Source of the DNA: VBAU01 sp036005185
Lineage (GTDB): Bacteria; Bacteroidota; Bacteroidia; Chitinophagales; Chitinophagaceae
DNA length: 64,000 nt
Assembly (NCBI GenBank): GCA_036005185.1
Contig: DASYQS010000059.1
Span: 62,001-126,000 of the forward strand
Direction: 5' to 3'
Part shown: positions 51,566-59,805 of the stretch, piece after piece
How the letters are laid out: each line of letters begins with the position of its first letter
Numbering within the stretch: the first letter of the stretch is position 1
Program-made: the position numbers and the translations under genes
The notes under the pieces: model-generated
Seen by the model: only the letters and a program-made list of their open reading frames with translations
The model's database searches: none
Told to the model about the DNA's origin: nothing

Positions 51566-52789
51566 TTAATTAGTACCAGTAGCAATGAATTCATTGATGG
51601 CTTCAATGTATTGACAACCTTTTTGATTTTGTCCTTTCATCTTATAAGCCATGCCATTGATAACCCGCTGAATTTTTTCTTCAGTATGGGTGGAGTTATT
51701 ATATAAAGGTATAAATAATGGGCTCTTATGAATTTCTTTCAGCTTGGTTTTTACCGCTTTCAACACAGGAACATGTTTGCGCATGTCGTACCATTCTAAA
51801 AACTCAGTAATATGTTCTGCAACGATAAGCTTGGCTTTTGGAGCTTCAGCTTCACGCTTGGCCAGCGTTTCATCCTTTAGTTTGGAAAGCTCATCCACAT
51901 TAATTAGAGTAATATGCGAAAGCTCTTGGGCTGCTGCTTCAACGTTATAGGGAATGGAAAGGTCAAGAACCAGTTTATTATTTTGATCTTCGAGATGAGA
52001 ATACAAAATCGTTGGTTCCGTGGAATCGGTAGCTACCAAGATAATATCAGACGTAGCAATGTGTTTTGGCAATTCACTCAACGACGCATGTTTTAGCCCC
52101 AACTCTTTTGCTAATTCTGCTGCTTTCTCCTCAGTACGATTGATGAGTGTGATGTTTTTTGTTTTAAGATAATCCACCAGATTTTTGCAAGTATTCCTTC
52201 CAATCTTTCCTGTACCAAGCAGAAGAATTTTTTTGTCAGCAACGGCCTTTACGTGCTGGCGGATGTATTGAACGGCAGCAAAGGAAACAGAAACAGTGCC
52301 ACCACTCAGCTCAGTTTGATTTTTTATGGCTTTTGATGATTGCAGTACTGTATTTACCAGTCTTTCAAGCAATACATTCATACAGCCATGTTTTTTTGAA
52401 AATTTCACAGCTGTTTTTACCTGTCCTACAATTTCATAATCACCGAGTATTTGCGAATCAAGACCCGCACTTACATAAAAAAGATGTTCGATAGCCTCTT
52501 CACCTCTCTTGATATAGGCTAATTCCGAAAAAGTTTCTTTACTGCCGGCAGTTTGTGCGCAAAGGAGATTTATGAGTTGAGAAACATTGTCAGCAAATCC
52601 ATAAATTTCAGTGCGATTGCAAGTGGAGAGAACAAATACTTCATTTAAACCATTTGCGAGGGCTTGTTTCAACAAATTAGCATACTGTTCGTCTTGAATA
52701 GCAAATTGTCCTCTGATGCCCGCATCAGTCTTTTTATAATTGATCCCGGCGATCCAGAATTTTGATATGTCTTTTAAAGGATTTACCAT
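51566..52789 (-). CDS. hemA: Glutamyl-tRNA reductase
   Basis: 407 aa. Typical elements are VFVLSTCNRTEIYG with the catalytic Cys, VSAGLDSQILGDYEIVGQVK, the NADPH-binding GTGKIGRNTCKNL and the dimerisation helix. It reduces glutamyl-tRNA to glutamate-1-semialdehyde, the first committed step of the C5 pathway, and is first in the cluster. Its promoter, a palindrome and a Fur-box-like core lie upstream. Confidence 0.97.
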   Translation of the reverse strand: MVNPLKDISKFWIAGINYKKTDAGIRGQFAIQDEQYANLLKQALANGLNEVFVLSTCNRTEIYGFADNVSQLINLLCAQTAGSKETFSELAYIKRGEEAIEHLFYVSAGLDSQILGDYEIVGQVKTAVKFSKKHGCMNVLLERLVNTVLQSSKAIKNQTELSGGTVSVSFAAVQYIRQHVKAVADKKILLLGTGKIGRNTCKNLVDYLKTKNITLINRTEEKAAELAKELGLKHASLSELPKHIATSDIILVATDSTEPTILYSHLEDQNNKLVLDLSIPYNVEAAAQELSHITLINVDELSKLKDETLAKREAEAPKAKLIVAEHITEFLEWYDMRKHVPVLKAVKTKLKEIHKSPLFIPLYNNSTHTEEKIQRVINGMAYKMKGQNQKGCQYIEAINEFIATGTN

Positions 52790-52811
52790 GATTGGTTCTG
52801 TAAATCGAGCA

Positions 52812-52819
52812 CAAAACTA
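52812..52819 (-). promoter_or_regulatory. -7 box (TAGTTTTG) of the hem operon
   Basis: The minus-strand TAGTTTTG matches TAnnTTTG, 23 nt before the hemA start, with TTG about 16-18 nt upstream of it. The same TAGTTTTGTGCTCG segment precedes the T9SS cargo gene at 34887, supporting a genuine promoter motif. Confidence 0.55.
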
Positions 52820-52824
52820 ATTTC

Positions 52825-52840
52825 GGTTGTCTCAACAACC
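52825..52840. promoter_or_regulatory. Palindrome GGTTGT-CTCA-ACAACC over the hemA -33 region
   Basis: Perfect 6-bp arms with a 4-nt centre, overlapping the expected -33 site of the hemA promoter. It could be an operator. Confidence 0.45.
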
Positions 52841-52869
52841 TAAAAACTATGTCATTCCACTGTCATTTC

Positions 52870-52890
52870 CAAACATGATTATCATCAAGT
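52870..52890. promoter_or_regulatory. Fur-box-like core between hemA and hemH
   Basis: 52875-52885 reads ATGATTATCAT, whose complement ATGATAATCAT is exactly the central 11 bp of the classical Fur box (19-mer GATAATGATAATCATTATC). Over the whole 19 positions I count 13 matches. It lies between two divergent promoters of heme genes, a sensible place for iron control. Confidence 0.5.
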
Positions 52891-52950
52891 GTAGCTATGA
52901 TGTGCGTCAAACGTATTTTTTTAATGATGAACCGTAAGCAAAAATGATGG

Positions 52951-52985
52951 TTTTTGAATTTTGCCTTTTTACTTTTTACTTCAAC
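52951..52985. repeat. Period-7 array (word CTTTTTA) at the hemH promoter
   Basis: Units TTTTTGA, ATTTTGC, CTTTTTA, CTTTTTA, CTTCAAC. The array contains the hemH -33 element and shares its words with the element after hemH at 54046-54126. Confidence 0.7.
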
Positions 52986-52993
52986 TACATTTG
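52960..52993 (+). promoter_or_regulatory. Promoter of hemH
   Basis: TTTG (52960-52963) and TACATTTG (52986-52993) are 22 nt apart, within the 17-23 nt range of the Bacteroidetes -33/-7 pattern. The -7 box ends 19 nt before the start at 53013. Confidence 0.6.
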
Positions 52994-53012
52994 CAGTCAT
53001 TTTAGTTAGCAG

Positions 53013-54062
53013 ATGAAGCGTGGAATTATTTTAATGAACCTTGGCTCACCGGAATCAACGGAAGTAAAAGATGTAAGGCGTTATCTTCATGAGTTTTTGA
53101 TGGATGAAAGAGTGATTGATTATCCCTATTTGTTTCGGTTGTTATTGGTGAAAGGAATTATTGTCCCTTTCAGGGCGCCTAAATCAGCCGAAGCCTATAG
53201 ATCAATATGGACAAAGGAAGGCTCTCCATTAATCGTTCTTACAAAACAGCTACAAAAAAGCCTGCAAGAACAGTTGGAAGAGCCGGTAGAAATAGCAATG
53301 CGGTATGGAAACCCAACGCCGACCGCAGCCTACGACGCCTTACTAAAAAAAAGCCCTGATATCGATGAAGTGATCTTAATGCCCCTCTATCCGCACTATG
53401 CTATGAGCAGTTATGAGACAGGTATTGAATTCATGGAGGAAGCTCATAAAAAAAATAAATATCCTTTTAAGCTCACAACTGTCAAACCGTATTACAATAA
53501 TGAGGATTACATACTTGCCTTATCTGAAAGTGTGAAACCTTATTTGAAACAGGGCTATGACAAGATTTTATTCAGTTATCATGGCGTGCCCGAGCGACAT
53601 ATCTTAAAAGGGGATGTTACAGGCAACCATTGCTTGAAAACGGCGAACTGCTGTGAAGTTAATTCTCCTGCTCATCAATATTGTTATCGTCATCAATGTA
53701 TAAGCACAACCTCATTGGTAACGGGGGCACTTCAAATTCCAAAGCAAAAATTTGAGCTTTCATTTCAATCCCGGTTAGGGAGGGATAAATGGTTGACACC
53801 TTATACTGCTCAGCGATTAAGTGAATTGCCAAATGAAGGTGTAAAAAAATTGCTGGTTGTGTGTCCAGCTTTTGTAAGTGATTGCTTGGAAACACTCGAA
53901 GAAATTGCAGAACAAGGAAAAGAAATTTTTTTACATGCAGGCGGAGAATCATTCACCATGATACCTTGTTTGAATACCCATCCGTTGTGGGTAATGGCCA
54001 TTGCTAAATGGATAAATGAGTACGTGGGTGGCAATAAACAAATGATTTTAAGTAAAAAGTAA
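53013..54062 (+). CDS. hemH: Ferrochelatase
   Basis: 349 aa. GIILMNLGSPEST, LMPLYPHYAMSSYETG, FSYHGVPERHILKGD and VCPAFVSDCLETLEEI are typical, including the metal-site His and Glu. It inserts Fe(II) into protoporphyrin IX, the last step of protoheme synthesis. It is divergent from hemA and followed by hemJ. The last codons (ILSKK-stop) fall into a period-7 array. Confidence 0.96.
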   Translation: MKRGIILMNLGSPESTEVKDVRRYLHEFLMDERVIDYPYLFRLLLVKGIIVPFRAPKSAEAYRSIWTKEGSPLIVLTKQLQKSLQEQLEEPVEIAMRYGNPTPTAAYDALLKKSPDIDEVILMPLYPHYAMSSYETGIEFMEEAHKKNKYPFKLTTVKPYYNNEDYILALSESVKPYLKQGYDKILFSYHGVPERHILKGDVTGNHCLKTANCCEVNSPAHQYCYRHQCISTTSLVTGALQIPKQKFELSFQSRLGRDKWLTPYTAQRLSELPNEGVKKLLVVCPAFVSDCLETLEEIAEQGKEIFLHAGGESFTMIPCLNTHPLWVMAIAKWINEYVGGNKQMILSKK

Positions 54063-54126
54063 AAAGGCAAAAATTCAAAATGAGGCTTGCTTTTTTTACT
54101 TTTTAATTTTGACTTTTAAATTTCGA
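54046..54126. repeat. Period-7 inverted element (word TAAAAAG) between hemH and hemJ
   Basis: The left arm (54046-54080) has TTTTAAG, TAAAAAG, TAAAAAG, GCAAAAA, TTCAAAA. The right arm (54092-54126) has the facing words TTTTTTA, CTTTTTA, ATTTTGA, CTTTTAA, ATTTCGA. It spans the hemH stop (54060-54062) and ends 1 nt before the hemJ start, so it fills the whole spacer and could fold into a hairpin. Confidence 0.75.
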
Positions 54127-54127
54127 A

Positions 54128-54655
54128 ATGTATCTCTACGTTAAAGCATTGCACATCATTTTCATTGTTACCTGGTTTGCAGGTCTATTTTATATGCCTC
54201 GTCTTTTTATTTACAATACAGAAGCGGGTGAAAAGTCAGAGGTTGAAAAAAACATTTTAAGAAATCAGTTTGGGATCATGATGAAGCGTTTATGGTACGG
54301 CATCACCTGGCCATCAGCTATTCTTACTTTAATATTTGGGGGATGGATGTGGTATTTGCTGGCATCTCTTCCTCAATGGCTTTTAATAAAACTCTGTTTT
54401 GTAGCAGGCCTGTATATTTATCATTTTAGCCTTCACATCCTTTACAATCAGCAATCAAAGGGAATTTTTAAATACTCGTCTCAGCAATTACGCATCTGGA
54501 ATGAGGTAGCAACTATTTTTTTGGTAGCTATAGTTATGATTGTTGTTGTGAAACAAAATATAAGTATCGTGTGGGGCATCGTTGGTTTGGTTTTATTTGT
54601 TATTCTCTTAATGAGCGCAATAAAAATTTATAAATTGATCAGGACGAAGAAGTAA
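54128..54655 (+). CDS. hemJ: Protoporphyrinogen IX oxidase HemJ (UPF0093)
   Basis: 175 aa with five hydrophobic segments. HIIFIVTWFAGLFYMPRLFIYN (conserved His and Arg), WYGITWPSAILTLIFGGWMW and YHFSLHILYN fit the HemJ/YtfB branch of CopD-like proteins. It oxidises protoporphyrinogen IX to protoporphyrin IX in the membrane and fits the hemH neighbourhood. No hemG or hemY is present. Confidence 0.9.
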   Translation: MYLYVKALHIIFIVTWFAGLFYMPRLFIYNTEAGEKSEVEKNILRNQFGIMMKRLWYGITWPSAILTLIFGGWMWYLLASLPQWLLIKLCFVAGLYIYHFSLHILYNQQSKGIFKYSSQQLRIWNEVATIFLVAIVMIVVVKQNISIVWGIVGLVLFVILLMSAIKIYKLIRTKK

Positions 54656-54717
54656 GTAATGAATAATGAGTAATCAATAATGAGTGATGAGTAACAAACT
54701 CATCATTCATTGCTCAT
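54655..54717. repeat. Period-7 element with facing arms between hemJ and hemN, no gene inside
   Basis: Left words are AGTAATG, AATAATG, AGTAATC, AATAATG, AGTGATG; the right words face them (AACTCAT, CATTCAT, TGCTCAT). AGTGATGAGT pairs with ACTCATCATT across a 5-nt loop. It fills the gap between the hemJ stop and the hemN stop. Compare 46061-46541, where the same word family encloses a gene. Confidence 0.8.
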
Positions 54718-54718
54718 G

Positions 54719-56085
54719 CTAAATAGCCTTACTGAATAACGGACTTTCATTTTCTCTTTGCTGTCTCAGTAAATGAAGATCAAAGGCTTTGCAAATATTA
54801 CGGATAAAGTTGCGGCCAGCTGGAGTTACTCTTACTTCCTGTTCATTCCATTCAATTAATCCATCCTTTCTCAGGTCTTCAAGTTCCGGAAAGCTAAATT
54901 TTCTTAAAATAGGCAGGTGTTGAGGATCAAGTGTTGTGTACCCTATGCAGCTTATATTCAGGATATAGTTTCTAAAAGCGACATCTTCTTCATTTAAAAA
55001 ATATCCTTTAGTTACAGCCAATTCGCTTTTGGCAATTTTCTGATAATAGTTATGTAATATTTTATCATTCTGCGCAAATGTTAAGCCCACATCACTGATG
55101 CTTGAAACGCCCAATCCTAATAATAGAGCCGTTCTTTGCGTAGTATAACCCATAAAATTTCTGTGCAGATTGCCATCTGCCCAGGCTTTGTATAAATCAT
55201 CATGGGGTAAAGCAAAATGATCCATACCAATATCTGTATAGCCATTGGCCGTAAACAGGTGTTTTCCCAAAAGGTAAAGCTGCATCTTTAATGCGGGTGA
55301 TGGAAGATTGCTCTCATCAAATAACCGTTGACCTTTACTTGTCCAAGGCACATGAGCATAACTATAGAAAGCTACACGATCCGGATGCAATCCAATGCAC
55401 TGAAGAATGGTTTTTTCCATTGACTGCAAACCTTGCAATGGCAATCCATAAATAAGATCGAAGTTTATAGATTTGAGTCCAATTCTCCTTGCCTCCTCGG
55501 TAACACGCTGCACATTTTCAAAAGGCTGAATTCGGTTGATGATATGCTGCACTTCAGGATCGTTATCCTGCACTCCAAGACTAATTCGGCGAAAACCTGA
55601 TGCGTATAAAGTTTAAGATGTTTTGTGCTTGTATTATTAGGATGGCCCTCCACACTAAATCCATGATGCGGATGTGCAATGGATCTTTTGGTAATTGCTT
55701 CAAGCAACACCCCGAGATTTTTTGGAGAAAAAAATGTCGGGGTGCCACCGCCTAAATGAATTTCACGGATGATAGGCGGCTCGTTCATGAGCAGCCTGTA
55801 TAGTTTCCATTCTTTTATGATAGCTTCTAGATACTCCTGTTCAACATTATGATTGGTTGTAATTTTTTTGTTGCAGCCGCAATAGGTACAAAGTGATTCG
55901 CAAAATGGCAAATGAATGTACAAGCTGATACCGTCGCGATGATTCGTTTTTAAAAATTGTTCTTTAAAAACTTGTTTCCAATTTGTCACATCAAACTCCT
56001 CGTTCCAAAAAGGTACAGTGGGATAGCTTATATATCGTGGTACGGGTATATTATATTTTTTTAGTATCGAGAGATCAATCTTCAT
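54719..56085 (-). pseudogene. hemN: Oxygen-independent coproporphyrinogen III oxidase, frameshifted
   Basis: Two overlapping reading frames together give one full-length HemN. The N-terminal part (from 56085) has the radical-SAM cluster CESLCTYCGC (Cys about 62, 66, 69 and the following Cys) and GGGTPTF, SVEGHPNNTS. The C-terminal part (to 54719) continues with DNDPEVQHIINRIQPF and the rest. The frame breaks after KHLK, where an A seems missing from a run at about 55612-55614 (a T run on the plus strand). Restoring it yields KHLKTLYASGFRRISLGVQDND. This is either a sequencing error or a recent mutation; HemF could compensate. Confidence 0.85.
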
Positions 56086-56369
56086 TTAGCAAATATCAAT
56101 TCATATAGCAGGTAAGTGAATGATTGTCGTAACTCTTTCAAGTGACTTTTATCATGACAAGCCGCTATTGTCATCTTTATGTCAGCTACTGACTCTCATT
56201 GTGCTTTGACCATAATTGTTATAAAAGGCATAAGATTTTAGCTGTTTGCTTTGAATTCTTAAATCGGAGAACCTAGCTATTAAGGATCAAGCCATTTCTG
56301 AATAGAATTGGCTTTTGCCTCTTGCCAGCCAACTGCTTTTCCTTAACTTCGCAGACTTTTCAAAAAGCT
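56086..56369. other. Divergent spacer between hemN and ileS
   Basis: 284 bp without a gene. A TAACTTCG box at 56344-56351 lies 19 nt before the ileS start chosen here, and I see nothing else clear. Confidence 0.4.
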
Positions 56370-59300
56370 ATGAGCGGTAAGTACAAAGAGTTTTCACAAT
56401 TACACCTGCCTTCCATCGAAAAAGAGATCCTTGATAAATGGAATGCTGAACGGGCTTTTGAAAAAAGTGTCGACTTGAGGGAAGGTGCCACGCCATTTGT
56501 TTTTTATGAAGGTCCGCCCAGCGCCAATGGCCTGCCCGGTATTCACCACGTGATTTCCCGTACATTAAAAGATCTGGTTTGCCGCTACAAAACCATGAAG
56601 GGTTTTCAGGTAAAACGCAAAGGAGGCTGGGATACGCACGGATTGCCTGTGGAACTCGGTGTAGAAAAAGAACTGGGAATTACCAAGGAAGATATTGGTA
56701 AAAAAATTTCTGTTGAAGAGTATAATCAAAAATGCCGCGAGGCTGTTCTCCGTTACAAAGACAAATGGGATGAGCTGACCACAAAAATGGGTTATTGGGT
56801 CGATCTCAATGATCCTTATATCACTTTCAAAAATGAATACATCGAAACCATTTGGTGGTTGTTGAAGCAATTGTATGCAAAAGAATTATTGTATGAAAGT
56901 GTGAGCATTCAACCTTATTCACCTGCTGCGGGTACGGGATTGAGCTCTCATGAGTTAAATATGCCGGGTTGTTATAAGGATGTAAGAGATACAAGTTGCA
57001 TTGCAATGTTTAAGGCGATTAGGAATGATAGATCAGAGCTTCTTTTTAAAGCCATCGAGAATTCAGAATCTAGAATTCAGAATTCAGAAATCTTCTTTCT
57101 TGCATGGACGACAACACCATGGACACTTCCATCAAACCTTGGACTAACTGTTGGACCCGATATAATTTATGTTCTTGTAAAAACATTTAATCCTTACACG
57201 CATCTTCCGATTAATGTAATACTTGCAAAAGCTTTAGTTGGAAAATATTTTAAAGAAGAAGGCAAGGATGGTGATTTTGACAATTATTCGGACTCAAAAC
57301 TTCTTCCTTGGAAAATTTTAGCAGAATTCAAGGGAAGAGAATTGAAAGAAATTCGCTATGAACAATTACTTCCTTACGAAGCCAATGCTCTTGAAAATTC
57401 CGGTGGCGACCCTTTCAGAGTTTTGCTTGGAGATTTTGTTACAACAGAAGATGGCACTGGCATTGTACATACCGCACCAGCTTTTGGTGCTGATGACTTC
57501 CGCGTTGGGAAAAAATACGGAATTGGAATTTTAATCATGGTGGATCGTCAAGGAAAATTCGTGGATGGCTTGGGTGAGTTCAGCAATCGTTATGTAAAAA
57601 ATTATACCGATGACCCTAATTATGTTGATGTGAATGTTGACATAGCAGTAAAATTGAAAAAAGAAAACCGAGCTTTTAAAGTTGAGAAATACGAGCACAG
57701 TTATCCGCATTGTTGGAGAACCGATAAACCTGTTCTTTATTATCCTCTCGATGCATGGTTTATAAAGACAACTGCGATAAAAGGTAGAATGGTTGAGCTG
57801 AATAAAACCATTAACTGGAAACCAAAATCAACCGGTGAAGGAAGGTTTGGAAACTGGCTGGAGAATATGGTGGATTGGAATTTAAGCCGCAGCCGTTTTT
57901 GGGGTACACCCTTGCCTGTTTGGAAAACAGAAGATGGGGAAGAAGAAGTTTGCATCGGTTCAATTGAGGAATTGAATGAAGGCATCCGCAAGGCGAATGA
58001 AGTTTTAGGAGGTGACGTAAACAAAAATTATTTGCACAAGGGCATTCTTGACCTGCATAAGCCGTATGTAGATGAAATTGTGTTGGTGAGTAAAACAGGC
58101 AAACCAATGAAGCGTGTTTCCGACCTGATTGATGTTTGGTTTGACAGTGGGGCAATGCCTTACGCACAATGGGGATTACCTGATACAAGTTCAAATCAAT
58201 TCGGTCCATTATCTTCAAATAATTTTTTCAAATATCATGAAGCTTCAAAAGTCCCCTCCTTCGGAGGGGATTTAGGGGAGGTCGGACCTCCATTTCCCGC
58301 TGATTTTATTGCCGAAGGAGTTGACCAAACCAGAGGTTGGTTTTACACCTTACACGCAATCGCCGCTCTTGTTTTTGATTCGGTTGCGTACAAAACCTGT
58401 GTATCAAACGGATTAGTGCTTGATAAGAATGGAAATAAGATGAGCAAGCGGCTTGGTAATGTGGTCAACCCATTTGATACCATTGAAAAATTCGGTGCCG
58501 ATGCTACAAGATGGTATCTCATCACCAATGCTTCGCCATGGGATAACCTGAAATTTGATATTGAAGGCATCAAAGAAGTTCAGAGAAAATTTTTTGGTAC
58601 ATTATATAATACCTATCAGTTTTTTGCTTTGTATGCAAATGTGGATGGCTTTGCTTTTAAGGAGCATTACGTGACGCTAGAACAAAAACCGGAAATTGAT
58701 AGATGGATACTCTCTTCATTGAATACTCTTGTGAAGAAAGTAAATGAAGCCATGGATGAATATGAACCAACTGCAGCGGGTCGCCTGATTGAGGAATTTG
58801 TTGATGAACACTTAAGTAACTGGTATGTGCGCTTGTGCCGGCGACGTTTTTGGAAAGGAGAATACGAACAGGATAAAATTTGTGCTTATCAAACATTATA
58901 TGAATGCCTTGAAACGGTTGTTCGATTAATGGCGCCTATTTCGCCATTTTTCAGCGATGCTGTTTTTCAAAACCTCAATTCAGTAACAAACCGGTTTAAA
59001 GCCGGATCGGTTCACCATACTAATTTCCCTATAGCCAACAAACAAGTCATTGATGAAGCACTGGAAGAAAGAATGCAACTGGCCCAAGATGCTTCATCCT
59101 TAATACTATCATTGCGCAAAAAAGTAAATATCAAAGTTCGTCAGCCCTTGCACAAAGTGTTGGTACCTGTTTTAAATGCTGCTATGAAGGAACAGTTGGA
59201 AAAAGTGGAGGATCTTATAAAAACAGAAGTCAATGTAAAAGAGGTTGAATACTTGTCGAACACAGAAGGTTTTATTAAGAAAAAGATCAAACCAAATTTT

Positions 59301-59801
59301 GTGGCTTTGGGCAAAAAGCTAGGTCCAAAAATGAAAGCAGTGTCTTTAGCCCTTGCTGCATTTAGTCAGGAAGATATTTCAAAACTGGAAAAAGAAGGCC
59401 AATATAATTTGTCAATTGATGGCGAACCCGTAATATTACAGCTTTCCGAAGTTGAAATTACAAGTGAAGATATTCCCGGTTGGACGGTGGCCAATAAAGG
59501 TTCTCTTACAGTTGCTTTGGACATAACTGTAACCCCTGAACTGGAGAATGAGGGTAACGCCAGGGAGTTTGTAAACCGAATTCAAAAGATCCGAAAGGAG
59601 AGCGGCTTTGAGCTTACTGATAGGATAGAGGTAAAAGTGGCAGCCAGCAATGGATTAAAGAATTCGCTGGCTCAGTTTAATGACTATATTTGCGCCGAAA
59701 TTCTGGCAGATAAGCTGGAATTGGTCTCTGAAATTGAGAATGGTACTCAAATTGAGATTAATGATATTTCTCTGAAAGTGATTGTTTTAAAAAAAGGGTA
59801 G
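56370..59801 (+). CDS. ileS: Isoleucyl-tRNA synthetase
   Basis: 1143 aa from the ATG at 56370 (MSGKYKEFSQLHLPSIEKEIL), preferred over an upstream frame extension. It has the HIGH-like motif SANGLPGIHH (about residues 50-60), the editing domain in the middle (LAWTTTPWTLPSN), the class I motif NKMSKRLGN near residue 690, and the anticodon-binding and C-terminal domains. It charges tRNA-Ile. Two repeats are inserted in frame: a period-7 array at 57059-57093 (about residues 230-241) and a CCCCTCC element at 58249-58291 (about residues 627-640). Confidence 0.96.
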   Translation: MSGKYKEFSQLHLPSIEKEILDKWNAERAFEKSVDLREGATPFVFYEGPPSANGLPGIHHVISRTLKDLVCRYKTMKGFQVKRKGGWDTHGLPVELGVEKELGITKEDIGKKISVEEYNQKCREAVLRYKDKWDELTTKMGYWVDLNDPYITFKNEYIETIWWLLKQLYAKELLYESVSIQPYSPAAGTGLSSHELNMPGCYKDVRDTSCIAMFKAIRNDRSELLFKAIENSESRIQNSEIFFLAWTTTPWTLPSNLGLTVGPDIIYVLVKTFNPYTHLPINVILAKALVGKYFKEEGKDGDFDNYSDSKLLPWKILAEFKGRELKEIRYEQLLPYEANALENSGGDPFRVLLGDFVTTEDGTGIVHTAPAFGADDFRVGKKYGIGILIMVDRQGKFVDGLGEFSNRYVKNYTDDPNYVDVNVDIAVKLKKENRAFKVEKYEHSYPHCWRTDKPVLYYPLDAWFIKTTAIKGRMVELNKTINWKPKSTGEGRFGNWLENMVDWNLSRSRFWGTPLPVWKTEDGEEEVCIGSIEELNEGIRKANEVLGGDVNKNYLHKGILDLHKPYVDEIVLVSKTGKPMKRVSDLIDVWFDSGAMPYAQWGLPDTSSNQFGPLSSNNFFKYHEASKVPSFGGDLGEVGPPFPADFIAEGVDQTRGWFYTLHAIAALVFDSVAYKTCVSNGLVLDKNGNKMSKRLGNVVNPFDTIEKFGADATRWYLITNASPWDNLKFDIEGIKEVQRKFFGTLYNTYQFFALYANVDGFAFKEHYVTLEQKPEIDRWILSSLNTLVKKVNEAMDEYEPTAAGRLIEEFVDEHLSNWYVRLCRRRFWKGEYEQDKICAYQTLYECLETVVRLMAPISPFFSDAVFQNLNSVTNRFKAGSVHHTNFPIANKQVIDEALEERMQLAQDASSLILSLRKKVNIKVRQPLHKVLVPVLNAAMKEQLEKVEDLIKTEVNVKEVEYLSNTEGFIKKKIKPNFVALGKKLGPKMKAVSLALAAFSQEDISKLEKEGQYNLSIDGEPVILQLSEVEITSEDIPGWTVANKGSLTVALDITVTPELENEGNAREFVNRIQKIRKESGFELTDRIEVKVAASNGLKNSLAQFNDYICAEILADKLELVSEIENGTQIEINDISLKVIVLKKG
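57059..57093. repeat. Period-7 array (word GAATTCA) inside ileS
   Basis: Units GAATTCA, GAATCTA, GAATTCA, GAATTCA, GAAATCT. It is translated as ENSESRIQNSE near the start of the editing domain (before FFLAWTTTPWT), so the frame is preserved. Confidence 0.75.
58249..58291. repeat. CCCCTCC-type repeat inside ileS
   Basis: CCCCTCC-TTCGGA-GGGG and a second facing AGGGGAGG segment, followed by GGACCTCC, form a GC-rich island in A/T-rich DNA. It is read in frame as KVPSFGGDLGEVGPP just before FPADFIAEGVDQTRGWF, where homologues have only a few residues. Confidence 0.7.
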
Positions 59802-59805
59802 TAGT

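Noticed and set aside
54719..56085. hemN as two separate genes
   Set aside because: The two frames together give one continuous HemN when a single base is added, so a frameshift is the better reading.
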